Positions 23,904 to 37,506 of a stretch of DNA of 64,000 nucleotides are shown here, piece after piece. Where the stretch lies: assembly GCF_029227915.1 (NCBI RefSeq), contig NC_079877.1, positions 22,221,851-22,285,850 of the forward strand, in the 5' to 3' direction. Both the position numbers and the translations under genes were made by a program. How positions within the stretch are numbered: the first letter of the stretch is position 1; each line of letters opens with the position of its first letter. This stretch comes from Hydractinia symbiolongicarpus (Eukaryota > Cnidaria > Hydrozoa > Anthoathecata > Hydractiniidae). The notes under the pieces are model-generated. The model searched no databases, was not told the DNA's origin, and was given only the letters and a program-made list of their open reading frames with translations.

Positions 23904-25910
23904 CCGTAATTATTCTAATATAACGCTGCTTCTAACGCGGACGGACAAAATGGCCAAATGTTTGTAATTTATCGCTTATCGCTTCTAATTATTAACGCGG
24001 GTCGAAAATTTGGCGTGTTTTATTTTCCTCTAATTTAACACTGATCGTATTTTTTAAAAAAAAACAAACAAGCAGTGGTTTAGATTAAATGAACATATAT
24101 ATTTCGATATATTATGATACTGAGATCAAGCGAAGGGATCATCATTTTTGTCTTCGTCCATGTCAAGCTCGTCCTGTGCTTTTTCCATAAATTTTTGGTA
24201 AAATGCTCCATTGCGGATCATCACTGGATCTGAGGAAGTAATACCAAACACTTCATATGATCGTTTCACCATTTCATTGTCCTGAGCAAGGTAGTCATAT
24301 CCTTCCTTTATCCACCCAATCATCTGCTGGCGAGTTGGTACGGGGATTTTGCTGCTACTGCTATTTCCATCAGGGAAACTTTTAACGACGGTTGCAACGT
24401 AATTGACCCAACACTTTCTCAAAACGGACTTAAATAGCTTGTTAAGGCAAACGTCCATTGGTTGACATTTTGAAGTACAACTTGCTGGTATCTGGAGAAT
24501 ATCAGAATTATTTTCCAATAATTGGGCCTTGACTCCGTCAGTTAAATGAGCGGAGAAAGCATCAAATGATAACAAGGAATTTTTGATACCAAGCTTTTTA
24601 CATTTAGGGTACATGCTTTAGCTAAATCTCTTCAACCCAGATCTTCATCAATTCATCATCCATCCAGATTTTACTCTGCGTTTCGACAACAAATCCAGCA
24701 GGAATTTCTAAATCACGGATAGTTTTTTCACTTTTACCTTTAAAGATAATCATAGGTGGGAGCATTTTGCCATCTCCCATAGCTGATAGGACGACCGTCA
24801 AATGTTTTTCTCACTTCCTGAAGAACTACGCACTCCTTCTCTCTTTTTTTCGAAATGCACTTGGCTGGAACCATGTCGAAGAACGCCGGTGTTTCGTCCA
24901 TGTTACCAACTAGGGTCAAAGGGTATTTTCCAATCTGCATTAAACGCGCAACATCCTGATAAAATATGCTAAGGACGTTTTCCAACTGATTTAGAAGTTT
25001 CTGACTGATCAAAGTACGAGCACGAAGCAAAAGGTTGTGTCGCTTGAAAGATCTTTGAGCCCAACCTCTGCTGGCAGTGAATGATGGATTGTGAGGTTGG
25101 ATGACGTGCTTTGCTTTCTCTTGAAAGCTTTTTACTGAAACTGGAAAATGCAAATCCCGTAAAACAAAAACTCACTTTAACAGTTGATCTTCTTATTCAG
25201 CAGGATAAGTTAACGGTTTACCAGCTCCAGGAAGATTACATTTGCTGGATAGCTTTTTGTTATCAGGTAGCAGGCGAGTATTGACCATTCCTCGGACTGT
25301 TGACTCATTGATATCAAATACCCCTGCAGTTTTGGCAAAGCTGCCACTAACAGAATAGTGCAAGAATAGTGAATTTCACGACCTGGTGCACTTGTCGAAG
25401 ATAAGTACGCAATGGCGTTGAAATACAGCGGTGTAACTGTGGGGCACGTACCAAAGTTCTTGGTCACAAATTACGTACTTTTACATAAAGAATGGCGGTA
25501 AGCTTTTAGTGAGAATAACTGGGAAGAGGAAATTTTCAAAAGACCTTTCTCAAGGAAGAATGGAGCTCCCAGTCTTGCACATATTCAAGTCGACGAATTC
25601 AGAGATGCATTCAAAATTACCGGGCGTTGTTGCGAAAGCTCTTAATAAGTACAAAGATGCAAGGGAACGTGCAACAAAGGGAAACAAGAACAAGAAGAAA
25701 TAGGTTTGTAAAAAAATTATTTTGAAAAAAAAAATTAAGGAAAATTTTCAAAGAAATGTTTCTTTTTTTTGAGCGGATTAGTTTATTTGCCTCTAATTAT
25801 TAACGCAGGTTGACCATGCTCAAAAGTTTATAATCTATCGCTTCTAATTTTTTTCGCGGGGCGGTTAAAATAATTATTTTTACCGGCGCGTTAAATTAGA
25901 ATAAATACGG
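23904..25910 (-). mobile_element. Pogo/Tigger-type DNA transposon, decayed
   Basis: Terminal inverted repeats CCGTAATTATTCTAATATAACGC (23904-23926) and its near complement at 25888-25910 (about 20 of 23 match), flanked by TA on both sides, the target duplication of Tc1/mariner-pogo elements. Length is about 2.0 kb. It encloses transposase remnants on the minus strand. Confidence 0.85.
24126..25400 (-). pseudogene. Pogo-family DDE transposase, broken by stops and frameshifts
   Basis: Reading 3' to 5' on the plus strand there are successive transposase blocks in different frames. An N-terminal HTH-like piece has FAKTAGVFDINESTVRGM and a GAGKPLTYP stretch, followed by an in-frame stop. A CENP-B-like block contains GWAQRSFKRHNLLLRARTL. 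The DDE core has NMDETPAFFDM and, after a frame break, LLSFDAFSAHLTD with the usual SKCQPMDVCLNK downstream. At least two frame interruptions (near 25190 and 24740-24610) make it inactive. The best intact pieces are 25153-24740 and 24614-24126. Confidence 0.85.
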
Positions 25911-26118
25911 TAGGCCAAACTTTTCTAAGCGTATTACTTTTACTCATGTGTATGATAATCTCTTTCATTTTCTCAAACTTCCAAGCGGATTAGATTTTGT
26001 CACAGTAAATGCTCTAAAACAAATTCCTCCAAACCGTTAACTTTGTAAGTTCCAAGTATTTACTTAGGTTTTTAAATTGACATATAATTCGTTTTCAGTC
26101 TTACTAATAAAAGTCGAA

Positions 26119-27563
26119 TTACCGTCTCTGACATATTGTAAATGTTTTTACTCTATGAAGTGTTGTATGCAATAATTTTAAATGTTTAACTGTAATAGAC
26201 TGTTTTCTAATTTTCTTGGTCGAAATATTTATTTTAGAAGCCTCAAGCATTTCACTTACAACAGAATTCTCACATGAGTTTTCGTACCCTCCGAAAAGAT
26301 GAACAAAAAACTTTATAGCATAATAAACACCTCTGATTTTTAACAAAGACCAATTTGATTATATAAACAGCGCAACAGATGTTGGCTTGACTGGCGTAGT
26401 TGATACCTCAAAACACGTGCACTAACGTTCCAAAAGATTGAACGGCGATTGATACGTTTTCAGAGTATTCCCCTCTCTACAGAATGACATATATGTTCAG
26501 TAACTCAATAGCCAAATGTTTTAAAGATTCATTTTTACTGTTGCATTTCAATTCTTTTGTGATCAATTCTAAAAAAAGAGAAAGTTTAACAATTAATTCT
26601 ACTCAAATTAGTTCCAGTTGTCAAGTAATCAAATCCTGTGGTATATTGCTTGAAATATTCATAGTTTCAGCAGACACCTTGGTTCTATAACATTTTTAAC
26701 TGAAATTGAAATAGACAGCTGTGTTACACAGACTTTTTGATCGTCAATTGCAGTTTTTTTCTGAAAAAAGGCCAGAAATAAGCAGAAGGCCAGGAATAAG
26801 CAGAAGGCCATTAAGGTAAAACAGCCACTTTTTTGCATTTTCGACAATTTCATGTGTCAACACTTTTCTTAATCCTTGTTGGAGATACTTAATAGTTGTT
26901 TTCGCCTTTCCAGTCGTAATTTAGCGCATTTACTCCTTCTTATGGTACAATGAAACTTTGAATAATGCCGGTTTATATTTTTGTTGTAGTTATCAGAAAA
27001 TATGTCAACAGTAAAAGGACCCCACAGTTGGTTCAAATTATTATAAAACATCTGTTTATACTTTCCATCTGTTTAGGTTTCCACACTGATTTTTCTGCAT
27101 TTTCTACAAAACCTGAAAGTTTTAATTACTTCCGACCAAATAGGGCATCTTGTTTTGCTTTTTTATAAGTGTGAAAACCATCTTCAATAAGTATCGCAAT
27201 TTTGAATAGATTTTCTCTCCGATGTTTTATAAGAACACCTGTTGTTTTTGTAAAGAGGCTGGTAAAAGATCAAATGGTAAAACGGTAAAACTGTAAAAAC
27301 AAAGTACTTTTCCATTCCTCGTGACTTATGAAAACCCTAGGAATTTCTGATGTGCTTCTGAAATATCTATGTGATTATATAATATAAATTTTAAACATGT
27401 AACCTTGCGAAGTTAGAAATTCCCTTACTACTTTCCAATTCTCAAACTTATTTTTTTCCCTCCTTTTGGACTGACTAAAAGTAGAAGACTCTTCCTCAAT
27501 TCGACCTGTATCAAGAAGCTCTTGCACTGCCTCGTTGACCAATTCGTAATTTTTTATAGTCAT
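26119..27563 (-). pseudogene. DIRS-like (tyrosine-recombinase) retrotransposon remnant
   Basis: Two recognisable pieces. At 27563-27411, NYELVNEAVQELLDTGRIEE and FENWKVVREFLTSQGYMFK resemble the start of a DIRS-type reverse transcriptase (fixed spacing to the RFEN...Y.FKFD motif, with the connecting part deleted). At about 27120-26869, ENAEKSVWKPKQM and WGPFTVDIFSDNYN match the RNase H-flanking WGP-TVD-F motif of DIRS elements, after which the frame breaks. The catalytic RT core is missing. ORF 26346-26119 lies where further element sequence would be expected but is not diagnostic. Confidence 0.6.
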
Positions 27564-28645
27564 AAAAAGAAATTTATTTTAGAAATAGCGAAGTACTAAC
27601 TTCATGCTCAGTATATCGCACAGTAATAATCTCACCAAGGGTGGGTGGGGCGGTTGAAAGGTAAAGGGAGTCCAAGAGGTAGTTGGAGAAATTAAAGTAT
27701 ATGTAATAAATTTTCATTTTGCGTGTAAGTCATATCGAAGAAGAACTACTTTGTTCATCACTAACATACTGCCAAGCAGTGAGCGGGATTCGATCCGCAG
27801 TCCGAGAACAGTTATGATTTCAATGTATGTATTTTTCTGTTCTTTTTCTGTTATTAAAAAGACAAAACAGTCCTAGGCACGAGCGTTTAGCTTACTTGAA
27901 GTGTGTGACGCTACTCCTAAAAACCATTCAAACAAAAAAGTAAAAGTTTTGCAATGTACTTTTGTGATTATTTTGAGACAAACTAGTTTAATAAATCCAG
28001 TCAAAAAAGGGTAAAAACTTAGAAAAAGAACTTTTTTTTTAAATACAACGAGGGAATGCGTACTATAAGAATATAAGGAACAAAATAAGAACAAATCCAG
28101 ACTGAACATGTCAAAAATTAAAACCACCTCTAGATGAAGCAAAATTTCCTGGTTTTTATAAGTATAATTTTTCGTCAATTTAATTGAAAAAAAGACAATT
28201 TATAACTTTTTAACCACGAATTTTTACCACAAGCTTATGCATTTCAAAAGTAACTAAACGGACATTGCATTTTTAAATAAAATACCCGAGCTTAAAGGCA
28301 AAAACAGTGTTGCCTTGGCAAGTTTTATGTTATCAAAGTGTCTCATCTTTAACTTGTACAAGCGAAGAAATTTAATGCGATTATCTTCATAACAAGTCCA
28401 ACTTTTATGCTTCCTTGAATGCGTTAGTGAATTCTTCTTTCATACAGGTTATGCTTGACTCGAGAAACTTTTGTCATTTTCTTATACGAGCTGCTACATG
28501 TGCAATCGCTTCATTCAACTTTGTTAAACCAAAACAAATACAACCATACCAATGTTTATTAACGTTCAAAAAACTGTTTTCTTTCCTGTAAGCTGTAAGT
28601 AATGCTGTGTTATTTTGCATGTGTGGATGTTGTGTGGATGTTGCA

Positions 28646-31600
28646 TCAATCAGCTGTTTTGTCTTTAGACATGTTAGCTAGAAGAGATGGTGGAACTTCA
28701 TATTCATGAGTACTCTTCGTGGAGTGTTTTTTAAATGATTTTATTTTTCCTTTGGAGTATCTAAGTTGGACACGAGCTTTGTGGAGACGACTTTTAGGAG
28801 GAGTGAGTTTTGAGTAAGTTTCTTCGCTGATATCAAGACAGTTTAAATCTTTGTAATCATTATTTTCTTCCACATTCTCATTTTCTTCAAGTTCTTTAAT
28901 TGTCACACTCTGGGATTTAAAACGGGTGGAGTGATGTTTCCTTGGTTCACCTGTAATAAAAAGTAAATCATTTTCGCGTAAATTTAATTCCGAAGACGAA
29001 GAGGCTATATATTAGTGGATTTAATTTTTTGAAACACAAGAAATCCACGAACATTAATCTTGTTACGGTTTCTCCGTCTATTTATTATATCCTTCTATGA
29101 ATTATACCGAGCTTTGTAAGCGTTTGTAGAAAAAAGTTAAGCGTGTGAGGTTAGCATTTAGGCGTGGTTATTATTACACTTGCTTTAAAAATTTTTTGCT
29201 GGTATCATTGAAATAAATAAGTTAGCTACAAACCGTGGCACAAGAAAAAAGAAGAAACGCATCTAGGTAGAATTAGATGAAATTAGTGCATATAAAAATG
29301 CAAATTATCCATTTTATCATGAAAATAGTACAGCTACATAAACTTTTTACTATATTTCGTTTAATTTTGCTCATTCTTAAAAGTCTTTAGTTACTGTTTT
29401 TGCAACAAAGAAACCTAAGGTTGTTTGGCGTCGATTTAGCAACAGAGAAAACTGTTCTTTCCACTGATAAATCTAAAATTCCCGACCTCTTATGTTTCAA
29501 TCAATTACTTGATTGACAGTGATTAACAGACTTTTTATTTGCACCATCAAGACACATCATAGGAAATTCATTTAGAATATTGTAGGATATTGTATATTCC
29601 AGGATATTTTACTTTTTCTTATTTTTAAATGTTTTGATAATGAACAAATAAAGTGTTTACTTACTGGTTTTGCGTTTACATGAGATCACAATAATGACGA
29701 TAACGCATATTACGACGAAGCTTCCCACAGCCGATGATACAGCCACAAGGATATTGTGATCTTTCTTCTGATCTGAAATACAAATCTTTCAATTAAATTT
29801 ATGATAAAACAAAATAAATTTAAAGATTCCTTAACACGATATTCTTTTTTAGAAAGTTAAAATTTCCATGCTTTACTGAGCAAGATAAATATTGGAATTC
29901 AAAGAAAGGGGAATTCTAAAGTATCAGCCCCTTCATTATAACTAATTTATAGTAAATTATCACAATAAGAAACCAATTTGTATACCATTTGTGGATAATG
30001 CATGGATATACCAGTTACCATATACATTTTGTTCATTTAGAAACACTCCTCGAATCCAAACAGAATTCACTTTTGATGCACTGACATTGCTACAGAATAT
30101 CGCTTCATTTGTAGTTGTGTTTTCTCTCCATAGTACATCATTTCTTCTATCTCTATATTCAACCTCATAGTATATTGAGCACTTATTGACGTGTTTTGGT
30201 GTCCACTCTGTGAAAATGCAGTCCATTTTTCTTTTCAACGACTTGATGGATATTATTGCTAAATATAATAGGGGAATTAATTAAAATTATACATATAAAA
30301 ATAGAATAAAAAATAAAAATGATGAAACACTACTGACCACCATATTGTATTTCACTTTGAAAAACTTGTTCTTCCTCAGAATGTCCTCGTGCCATTAATG
30401 ACACCTTAACAGAACACTTTTTTGGTTGCAAATAATTCTTGAAATCCAATGTGTATTTGAATAGCTCTGTTTCTTCATCTATTTCTTCGACTGTACCGTT
30501 TAGGAAACGATTATCAACTTTCCAAATAACTTCTGGGGTGGGATGTCCACACAGAAACACTGACAATGTTGTTTGATCGCGTGATTTGAGGTATGTTACT
30601 GGCGAAGGTAATGCTCCGCAGATACTTGGACCACCTAGAGAATGTTTTTCAGTTTAACATTTATGCAGATTAATTACGTAGAACTTAAAATCTGTTTTTT
30701 ATTAAACACGCTGCACAGGGAGTAAGAAATTTGATTTTTCTATCTTTATCTTTCGCTATAGGATCGTAAAAATAGATAGAAATATTAAACATCATTCTTT
30801 TTAATTGATGTTTTGATAGATATTTTACATGCTATCTCCACATCGGTTAAATCTAGTTCTGAATGGCAGGTTATAATGTTGAGATTCTCATTTTTAACTC
30901 TGTTGTGAAAAGGCTTTACGAAGCGTTTTTTTCTCTGGAAGTAGTGATAATTAAGGCGACACAAAAGGCTGGTGTTCAACACGTACATATATTTTAGTTA
31001 GAAGCGATACCTTCAACGTTAACAGGAAATCGAGTGTTAGTTGTTTTAATATGACCTATTGAACTATTCTCTGGTGACGACGAATATTCAAACGTCATTA
31101 TTTTCGAATCTGTATAAGTCATGTTGTTTATCCATAATAGAGCCTGTACATATTCTTGAAATGTTATGACTAATCTATCGCCATATGAAGTATTATGTAG
31201 GACAGTAGTTCGATATTTTTCCTTCTCAAATAATAACACATTATCTGCGAATATTCTTAAATTGTACCAATTTTTGACTTCGTCATTAAAATAATATGTG
31301 ATGTTTAAGTCTTCCCCAGCAATAACATTCACTTGAGGTGCCAGTTCTACCAGTAGACAGGAAGCTATAGTAATATAAAAATTATTACTTTTACACACAG
31401 ACAGCAAATTAAAATACAAATTACATGCTAAATAATTATTATGAACGAACACTTGAAATAAAGTAAAAATCTTTACATGCAGGCAACACTAATTTATATA
31501 GCTTACTTTAATTTCGAGCACCTCATTGCGTGAGAAGTGACTCAAAAGGCAATTCTGGCAAACATAAAGGTAAAAATGATTTATGTGTCATCCATTTTAT

Positions 31601-33172
31601 TTAAAAAAATTGAATGATTTGCATGAGAAAGCTTTGGAAAAGTCTTATTTCAGTCAATTTAGTTTCCAGTTCAAGATAAAGTTGAATTTGCTTTCACCCC
31701 GTGGTACCACAGCCTAACCATAGACATATACAACCTTAACATGAATAGCTATATTCTTGCTTTCACAAACACACGCATATTTTTGAAAATTGCAACTCAA
31801 CAATAACATAAAACACAGGACATTAGTAATTTCCGCGAGAGATAGATGCGATTAAAGCTGTTTAAAAAAGTTGGTGCAGATGAGGAAATTTTGTTCGAAG
31901 CTGCTCAAGCATAAAACGTTTGTCTAGAAGCGGATCTCACATTTTTTTAAAAGGTTGAGAATTTGTCATGGTGTCACCCGTGATTCACCGTTTAATGTAA
32001 AATCGTCACATGTCTCTATTATGTAAATTGTGTTTCAAGTTGGCAAATTGTTTTAAAAGAAAAAACTGTATATAAAGTCGCAAAAAACAAAAGATAAAAT
32101 ATTTTCATAATCTAGAATTTCTTTTGAGTATAAACCCTTCTGTTGAGGGTCATTTTCTTTTTTCTAACATCACCTTCGTTTGACATTCTTACATTTCAAA
32201 ATATTCTAAATTTAAAAGGAGAAAAATTGCAGGCATTAGGCAATGAAAGCAAGAAAATTTAATTCCATGAACCACTTGAATAATATAAAAGACATTTCTT
32301 TCTTTCTTGTTGTAGTAACAATGATCTAGAAACCTCAAAACTCACCATGTGAATGAAATACTTGTTACTTTTTATTACAAAACGGTTTGTTTAACAAACT
32401 GTTTTAAAATTTTAAGTAAACGAAACTTTCACCATTTTGAAGTAATTCAGATATCACGTTCAAGTAAAAACAAAAAAAAGAATCTAAAATCTTTTAAAAA
32501 GCGTTAGCCAGAGAGAAATGTATAAACCAGACACCTCTCCGCAATTGGATATTCAATGATGAACTTATAGCATGATATAACTGAGATTAACCTGCGGGAA
32601 TTTCATAAATGACACGAACGAAAAAACATTTTAACTGCCATCTTATCTTTTGCAGACGCATTAGGTGTTTTCCTTTATCAATAAAGCGATAAAGTTTCGA
32701 ATTACTATTGAGTTTTAAATATCTTAACAATAGCAGCTTCCTTTGAGAAAGGTTATCCAAATGTCAAAGATCAGTCGTTTATATGTCAATGCATTTAAAA
32801 CATCAGTACGGATACATTTTGCTAGGGAATACTCATCCGTGCGTCAAAAGCCCCTACCACAAGTTGTGTCATATATTAATGCTCACCCAATACTCAGGTT
32901 TTAACCCTTCTCAAGACTTTCTAAATATACCAAAGTGAGAGAAATGTTGCGGCGGTAATTTCAGGCTATTTTATTTCTATAAAATCGGATATATTAAAAA
33001 GTGTTTTACAAAAATAACGAATGAACGAACGAACGATGTTAAAGCATAATTAGCCACTAACTACTTTCGGTTAAATAAATATGATCTACATGGAAAAAGA
33101 AATATAAATATACTTACTGCAGTAAATAACACATAAAAACCAAAATAATTTTAAACCATTTATTGTATTCAT
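28646..33172 (-). CDS. Alr-like: Alr-like allorecognition receptor with ITAM-like tail (six exons, complete)
   Basis: Type I membrane protein of 462 aa. Exons: 33172-33118 (signal peptide, MNTINGLKLFWFLCVIYC), 31364-31011 (V-set-like domain 1, GEDLNITYYF), 30634-30341 (domain 2, FLCGHPTPEVIWKVDN; donor could instead be at 30338), 30258-29986 (fibronectin-III-like spacer, CIFTEWTP, YYEVEYRD), 29772-29665 (TM, VICVIVIIVISCKRK) and 28950-28646 (cytoplasmic tail). All introns before the tail are phase 1 and the whole frame is open. The tail holds YKDL and YSKL separated by nine residues, fitting the ITAM rule YxxL-x(6-12)-YxxL, then a basic block (KGKIKSFKKHSTKS) and HEYEV. Ig domains lack the classical cysteine pair, as in known Alr proteins. 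Expected role: cell-surface self/non-self recognition coupled to tyrosine-kinase signalling. Start is the only Met before the hydrophobic leader. Confidence 0.88.
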
Positions 33173-36100
33173 TTTAAAGTTTTCTCGTTTTCTTTTTGTC
33201 CAATTTGATAGATTTTTTTCTTGCACAGCTACTTTCTATGATTTATATCCTGTCTGAAGTTCTTGTTCTATAATTGTTTGTCATAACATAAAAAGTGGAA
33301 TAATTTAAACATGCTTACACTGACTGACAGATGCAACAAGTACTAAAAACTCTGTAAAAACATTTTTGTTATTCAAATCTAGAATGATGCAGTAACAAAA
33401 TGCAGTAGTAACAAAATGCAGTAGTAACAAAATGCAGTAGTAACAAAATGCAGTAGTAACAAAATGCAGTAGTAACATATCGTTTAACTAGAAAGATAGT
33501 AAAGATAGCTTCTGTTAAAAAGTCTTAACTGAGGAATGAAATATAAAATGCTTAAAATACACGTTATAACTAAAAATTAATCAAATATACGAAGATATAA
33601 AAACATTAAGCACTTTAAAATAAACCTACCTACTCTAGTAACATGATGAGTATAAAAAACTATAACTTTTTGTGGTTCTACTTTCGGTTTGTCACTATCC
33701 TCTGAGAAGCTTTCTATCGCAACAAAAAATGATGCGCAATTAATTTACAGAGGTTTTGTTACTCACGTCGTTCACTAAAGAAATTTGAAGTTAACGACGA
33801 CCACTTCCAAAGTTTTATTTAATACCTATGGTTTATTTAATGAATACAAATGTGTATCTAGAAATGTGACCTTTATTTAATAATCTATCAACTTAATTAA
33901 AAGTAGCTTGACCTTTGACATTAACATATGGTATTGAAAGGACATCTCCTTTATTAATACTACCGACACCCTTAATTAACAATTAGTAAGTCCACAATTT
34001 TCGCCGCTTTAGGATTTTTTTTATCTTCTTTTACAATTTGAGCAATCATCTTGTTTGGCAGTATAAAAATACTTCTAATTTAATAGAAATATCAATCTAA
34101 AGTCTTATAACTTAAACTGACTATATATTAAACTGACTATAATTTTTAACGTTTTTTAGTGTGTGGACTGGTTAGATAGGTTAGCTAGGACTTTCATGTT
34201 AAATTTTTAAGTTAAGGTTACATAGGTACTACGTTTACTATCTACATACTGCGTTACAGGTAGCAACATTTTTGCTGTACATACCTTGACAAAGTGGAAG
34301 TAACATTAACAGGTTAAATTACCTGGTCAAACAGCCACAAAATTTTCACATGGTTTTGAGATCAAACGCATGAAGGTGGCTCCAGTCCTGTTCCAAAAAT
34401 TATTGGAACAAATGCTTAATTTTAAGGATCATACCCACAAGCATGATTTACAGACTCACGCATTTTGAGCTTGTCAAGGCTCATTTGTTAATGTTTACAA
34501 CCGACTTAAGACTGATTATTTTAGATTATTTGGTTAAATCTGAAACCTCAAAATGTCATCATTCTTGCTGACGTCAGCACGGTTTATTATTTCGATTTAC
34601 TAAACCTTTGTGAGCCATCGAGTTAAATGTTTTATAATGCAGATATTTTCTAAGTTATTTGATCTGTACATATGATACAGATCGTTGCCATAGTAACCTG
34701 GTCAGCAGTGAAAAATAGGATATTTTGGTTTGCTTGAACAGAAAAATATAAAATGAAAGGGCAACTTCGATATAAAAGATGTTTCTAGTTGCTGCCAAGT
34801 GAGTTTTTATGATCAGGATAATTCGCTCAACAAAACGATGCTATCACCGCCATGTTAAATTGCCAAATGATTTGGATTTAAAAAATTAGAATGCTTTTTT
34901 GGGCAGTGCAATTGCAAATTTTATTTCATCAAGCAATGGAATTTCGATCTAAAACTATTTAAACAAAAGTACTCGATTGTGATGTAAATGTTTAATTCAT
35001 TTGCGTCCGTCTTAACAGATTTTTCTAGTATAGTGTGATAACCTTTCTCGATGCAATAAAACCGACGCAAAAATGGTATCTTCTGGTCTAAATAAATTTA
35101 CCTAAAAGGCAGTGACATGAAAGTCACAGGTCGTATTTTCTCAAAATATGTCGGCTTATAACCGATTCCATTTTGAGGCTTTGTTGTTGACGCAGTTACA
35201 ACGGTGGAACAGGAAAAAAGGCGTTTAGAGACTTTTCATTTGCGACTTGTTGAGCGACTGAAGGACGAAAAACATCAAATTAAGCCTTTAAACTTTCCAA
35301 CAAACTTTCAAGTTTGATGAAATTTTAGGCACATTTAAGTTGAAACATTTTTCCAAAAAAAGTAAAAAAAAATCTTGTTTAATTTCTTCGTTATAGGCAT
35401 TTGAGTTGTTGCTAGCCTTTTAGCTGATTGAATAGTACTAGTCCCATCAATTCTCTTTTTTGAAAGTCAAATCGAAAATTTATTTAGTATTTATCCACAA
35501 TCTGTCCATTCTGAACATTTCTCTGAAGATCTTCTATCTTAGTTCTTTGACAATTTTATCGAAGTATCCTTTTTATGTTTCTTCTTTAAACTCTTACTTT
35601 TCCTCGATGTGACTTTTCATCATCTGAATCCATGAGCTCAGTTAAGACTACAAGTAGTGCCGCTAGATCAGCCGCCATTTTGAAGTTTAAAATGAACTAT
35701 TGTTTATAAAATATTCATTTATTTTGTCCTATATGATATACCGATAAAAAAATTATTTAAAGGTAAGTCACTTCTTGAACTTTACAATCATTTGCAGAGG
35801 TGAACGCAAATTTTTATGAAATAAAATTGAAGAGAACAAAACTTTAAATAAAAAAGTAAAAAAAAAGCTGAAATTAAAGAATCTCCCATTTGGTTCGATT
35901 GTGGCAAGACTGCTAGTATATTTTTGGCTTATGATTTTAGAATTTTAGCACATTTTCCCTTATGTTTGAATCCGATTTTATGAATTTTTTAATGGATTTG
36001 TTAACAATATATGAAAACTTATGTTTTCTTTATACTCCATTTTTGCATTGCAAATTGCATTATTTTTGAACATATTCACAAAAGTAGAAATTTTTCAGAT

Positions 36101-37506
36101 CTTATGTCCCATTTTTTGTAATGTTGACCCACATTTTGTCCTGCGATCAGAATACTGCTCGCGGTTTTCGAATGGTTATTTCTATTGTTCTTTATTCACG
36201 CGTTCTTGGCCTCACTCATCCGAACAAATATAATTAATTCTTGCACTATTTGAGAGGACAATATGTGAATTTTGTGTTAGTTGGTGGATTTTAATTGAGG
36301 ATTTTTTCTGACGCATTCGTTTGCGTCTAAGCTTTTGTATGAGAGAAATTGAATTTTAATTTTTATGGGCAGAACAATACCATCTTCGCTCTTTACAAAA
36401 TAATCAGTCTAGTGGAAAACCAGTTAAAAAGTAAAAACCAATGGAAAACGCAAATATATACTAAAGGTATATTATGTTTTTTCAAGTGATTAATTTTGTG
36501 TTTACAACGGATTTCATCTTTGCATTTGAATTCATAGTTTGGTCTCGATACACTAAACCAGACTATTTGTCTTTGGTTCCGTATTAAAACTCTCTTAACG
36601 GAAATATTCAGTATCAAAAGTGAGCAAAAGTCAAAGATTCTGTACATATGTGAAGAGGATGCTTAGGAAAATTTGCCAGGCTTTTTAGTGGAAAGTTGCT
36701 TATTACGGGTTGAGTTATGGTTGATTGAAAATATGTCCTTGTCAAAAATATATTAATGCTGTCTTTTAAAATGTCTAAGTTCTGAAAATGAAGTTGTAAA
36801 GCGAATACAGATTCCATAAAGTTGTTCCAAAAGTACCCCATAAAAGTCAATATCTCACCCCTTATTTTTCATGAAATGGGCCTGGGTCTCTATATCAAAA
36901 ATATAAAAATATGAAATTAATTTCAAGAGCCAGTTGGACAACAAACCGTGAAAGGTTTGTACGAGTTTTTAATAAGAAATCATTTATTTAGTGCATTTTT
37001 TGTTGCCTAGCTACAATTACTGATTTATATCATAAAAATAATTTTAAAAGGGAGCCAAACCCCCACGCAAAAACAAAACAAAAAAACATAGAAGTGTGAA
37101 TGAGCGAACTATTTATAACATTCCGATAATGGTTTCAACAATTTCAAATAAAAACTTTGATGAAAGAAATTACCAATGTATCAAGAAATTCATAAAACGT
37201 TTGAGAATAGGCAAGACATACCATATGCTTGAACATTTTCCAATAAAATTTTTTGGTCTTTGCAATTTAAAATGAAAGAGCATCAGCTACCAAAAGTTTC
37301 AGGATCACGTTCTCCTGTGATTAACATAAATACGCCAATTCGTACGTACGTTTTCCTAATAATTTACTTACTTTTATAAAGTTTCTCAATTAAATTATCT
37401 GACAATATGTACAAAGTATCAAAAAAGAAATATTAAATTTAAGTAACCAAGCATTGAAGTCATGATCTTCCGCATTGGTGGTTAATGGTGAAAATAAAGA
37501 TTAATC
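33173..37506. other. Region without a supported gene; one minisatellite
   Basis: Upstream of the Alr-like start at 33172. Contains the 16-bp tandem repeat at 33391-33476, which may sit in promoter-proximal DNA. The rest (to 37506) is AT-rich with short ORFs that look random. Confidence 0.4.
33391..33476. repeat. 16-bp minisatellite, five copies plus a partial
   Basis: The unit AGTAACAAAATGCAGT repeats without change five times, followed by AGTAAC. It lies about 220 bp upstream of the Alr-like initiation codon. Confidence 0.9.

Noticed and set aside
25509-25703. Plus-strand basic ORF inside the pogo element
   Set aside because: Short, opposite to the transposase, and lies over subterminal element sequence.
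27765-27805. B-box-like GGATCGAATCC on the minus strand
   Set aside because: No A box at a fitting distance, so neither a tRNA nor a SINE head can be supported.
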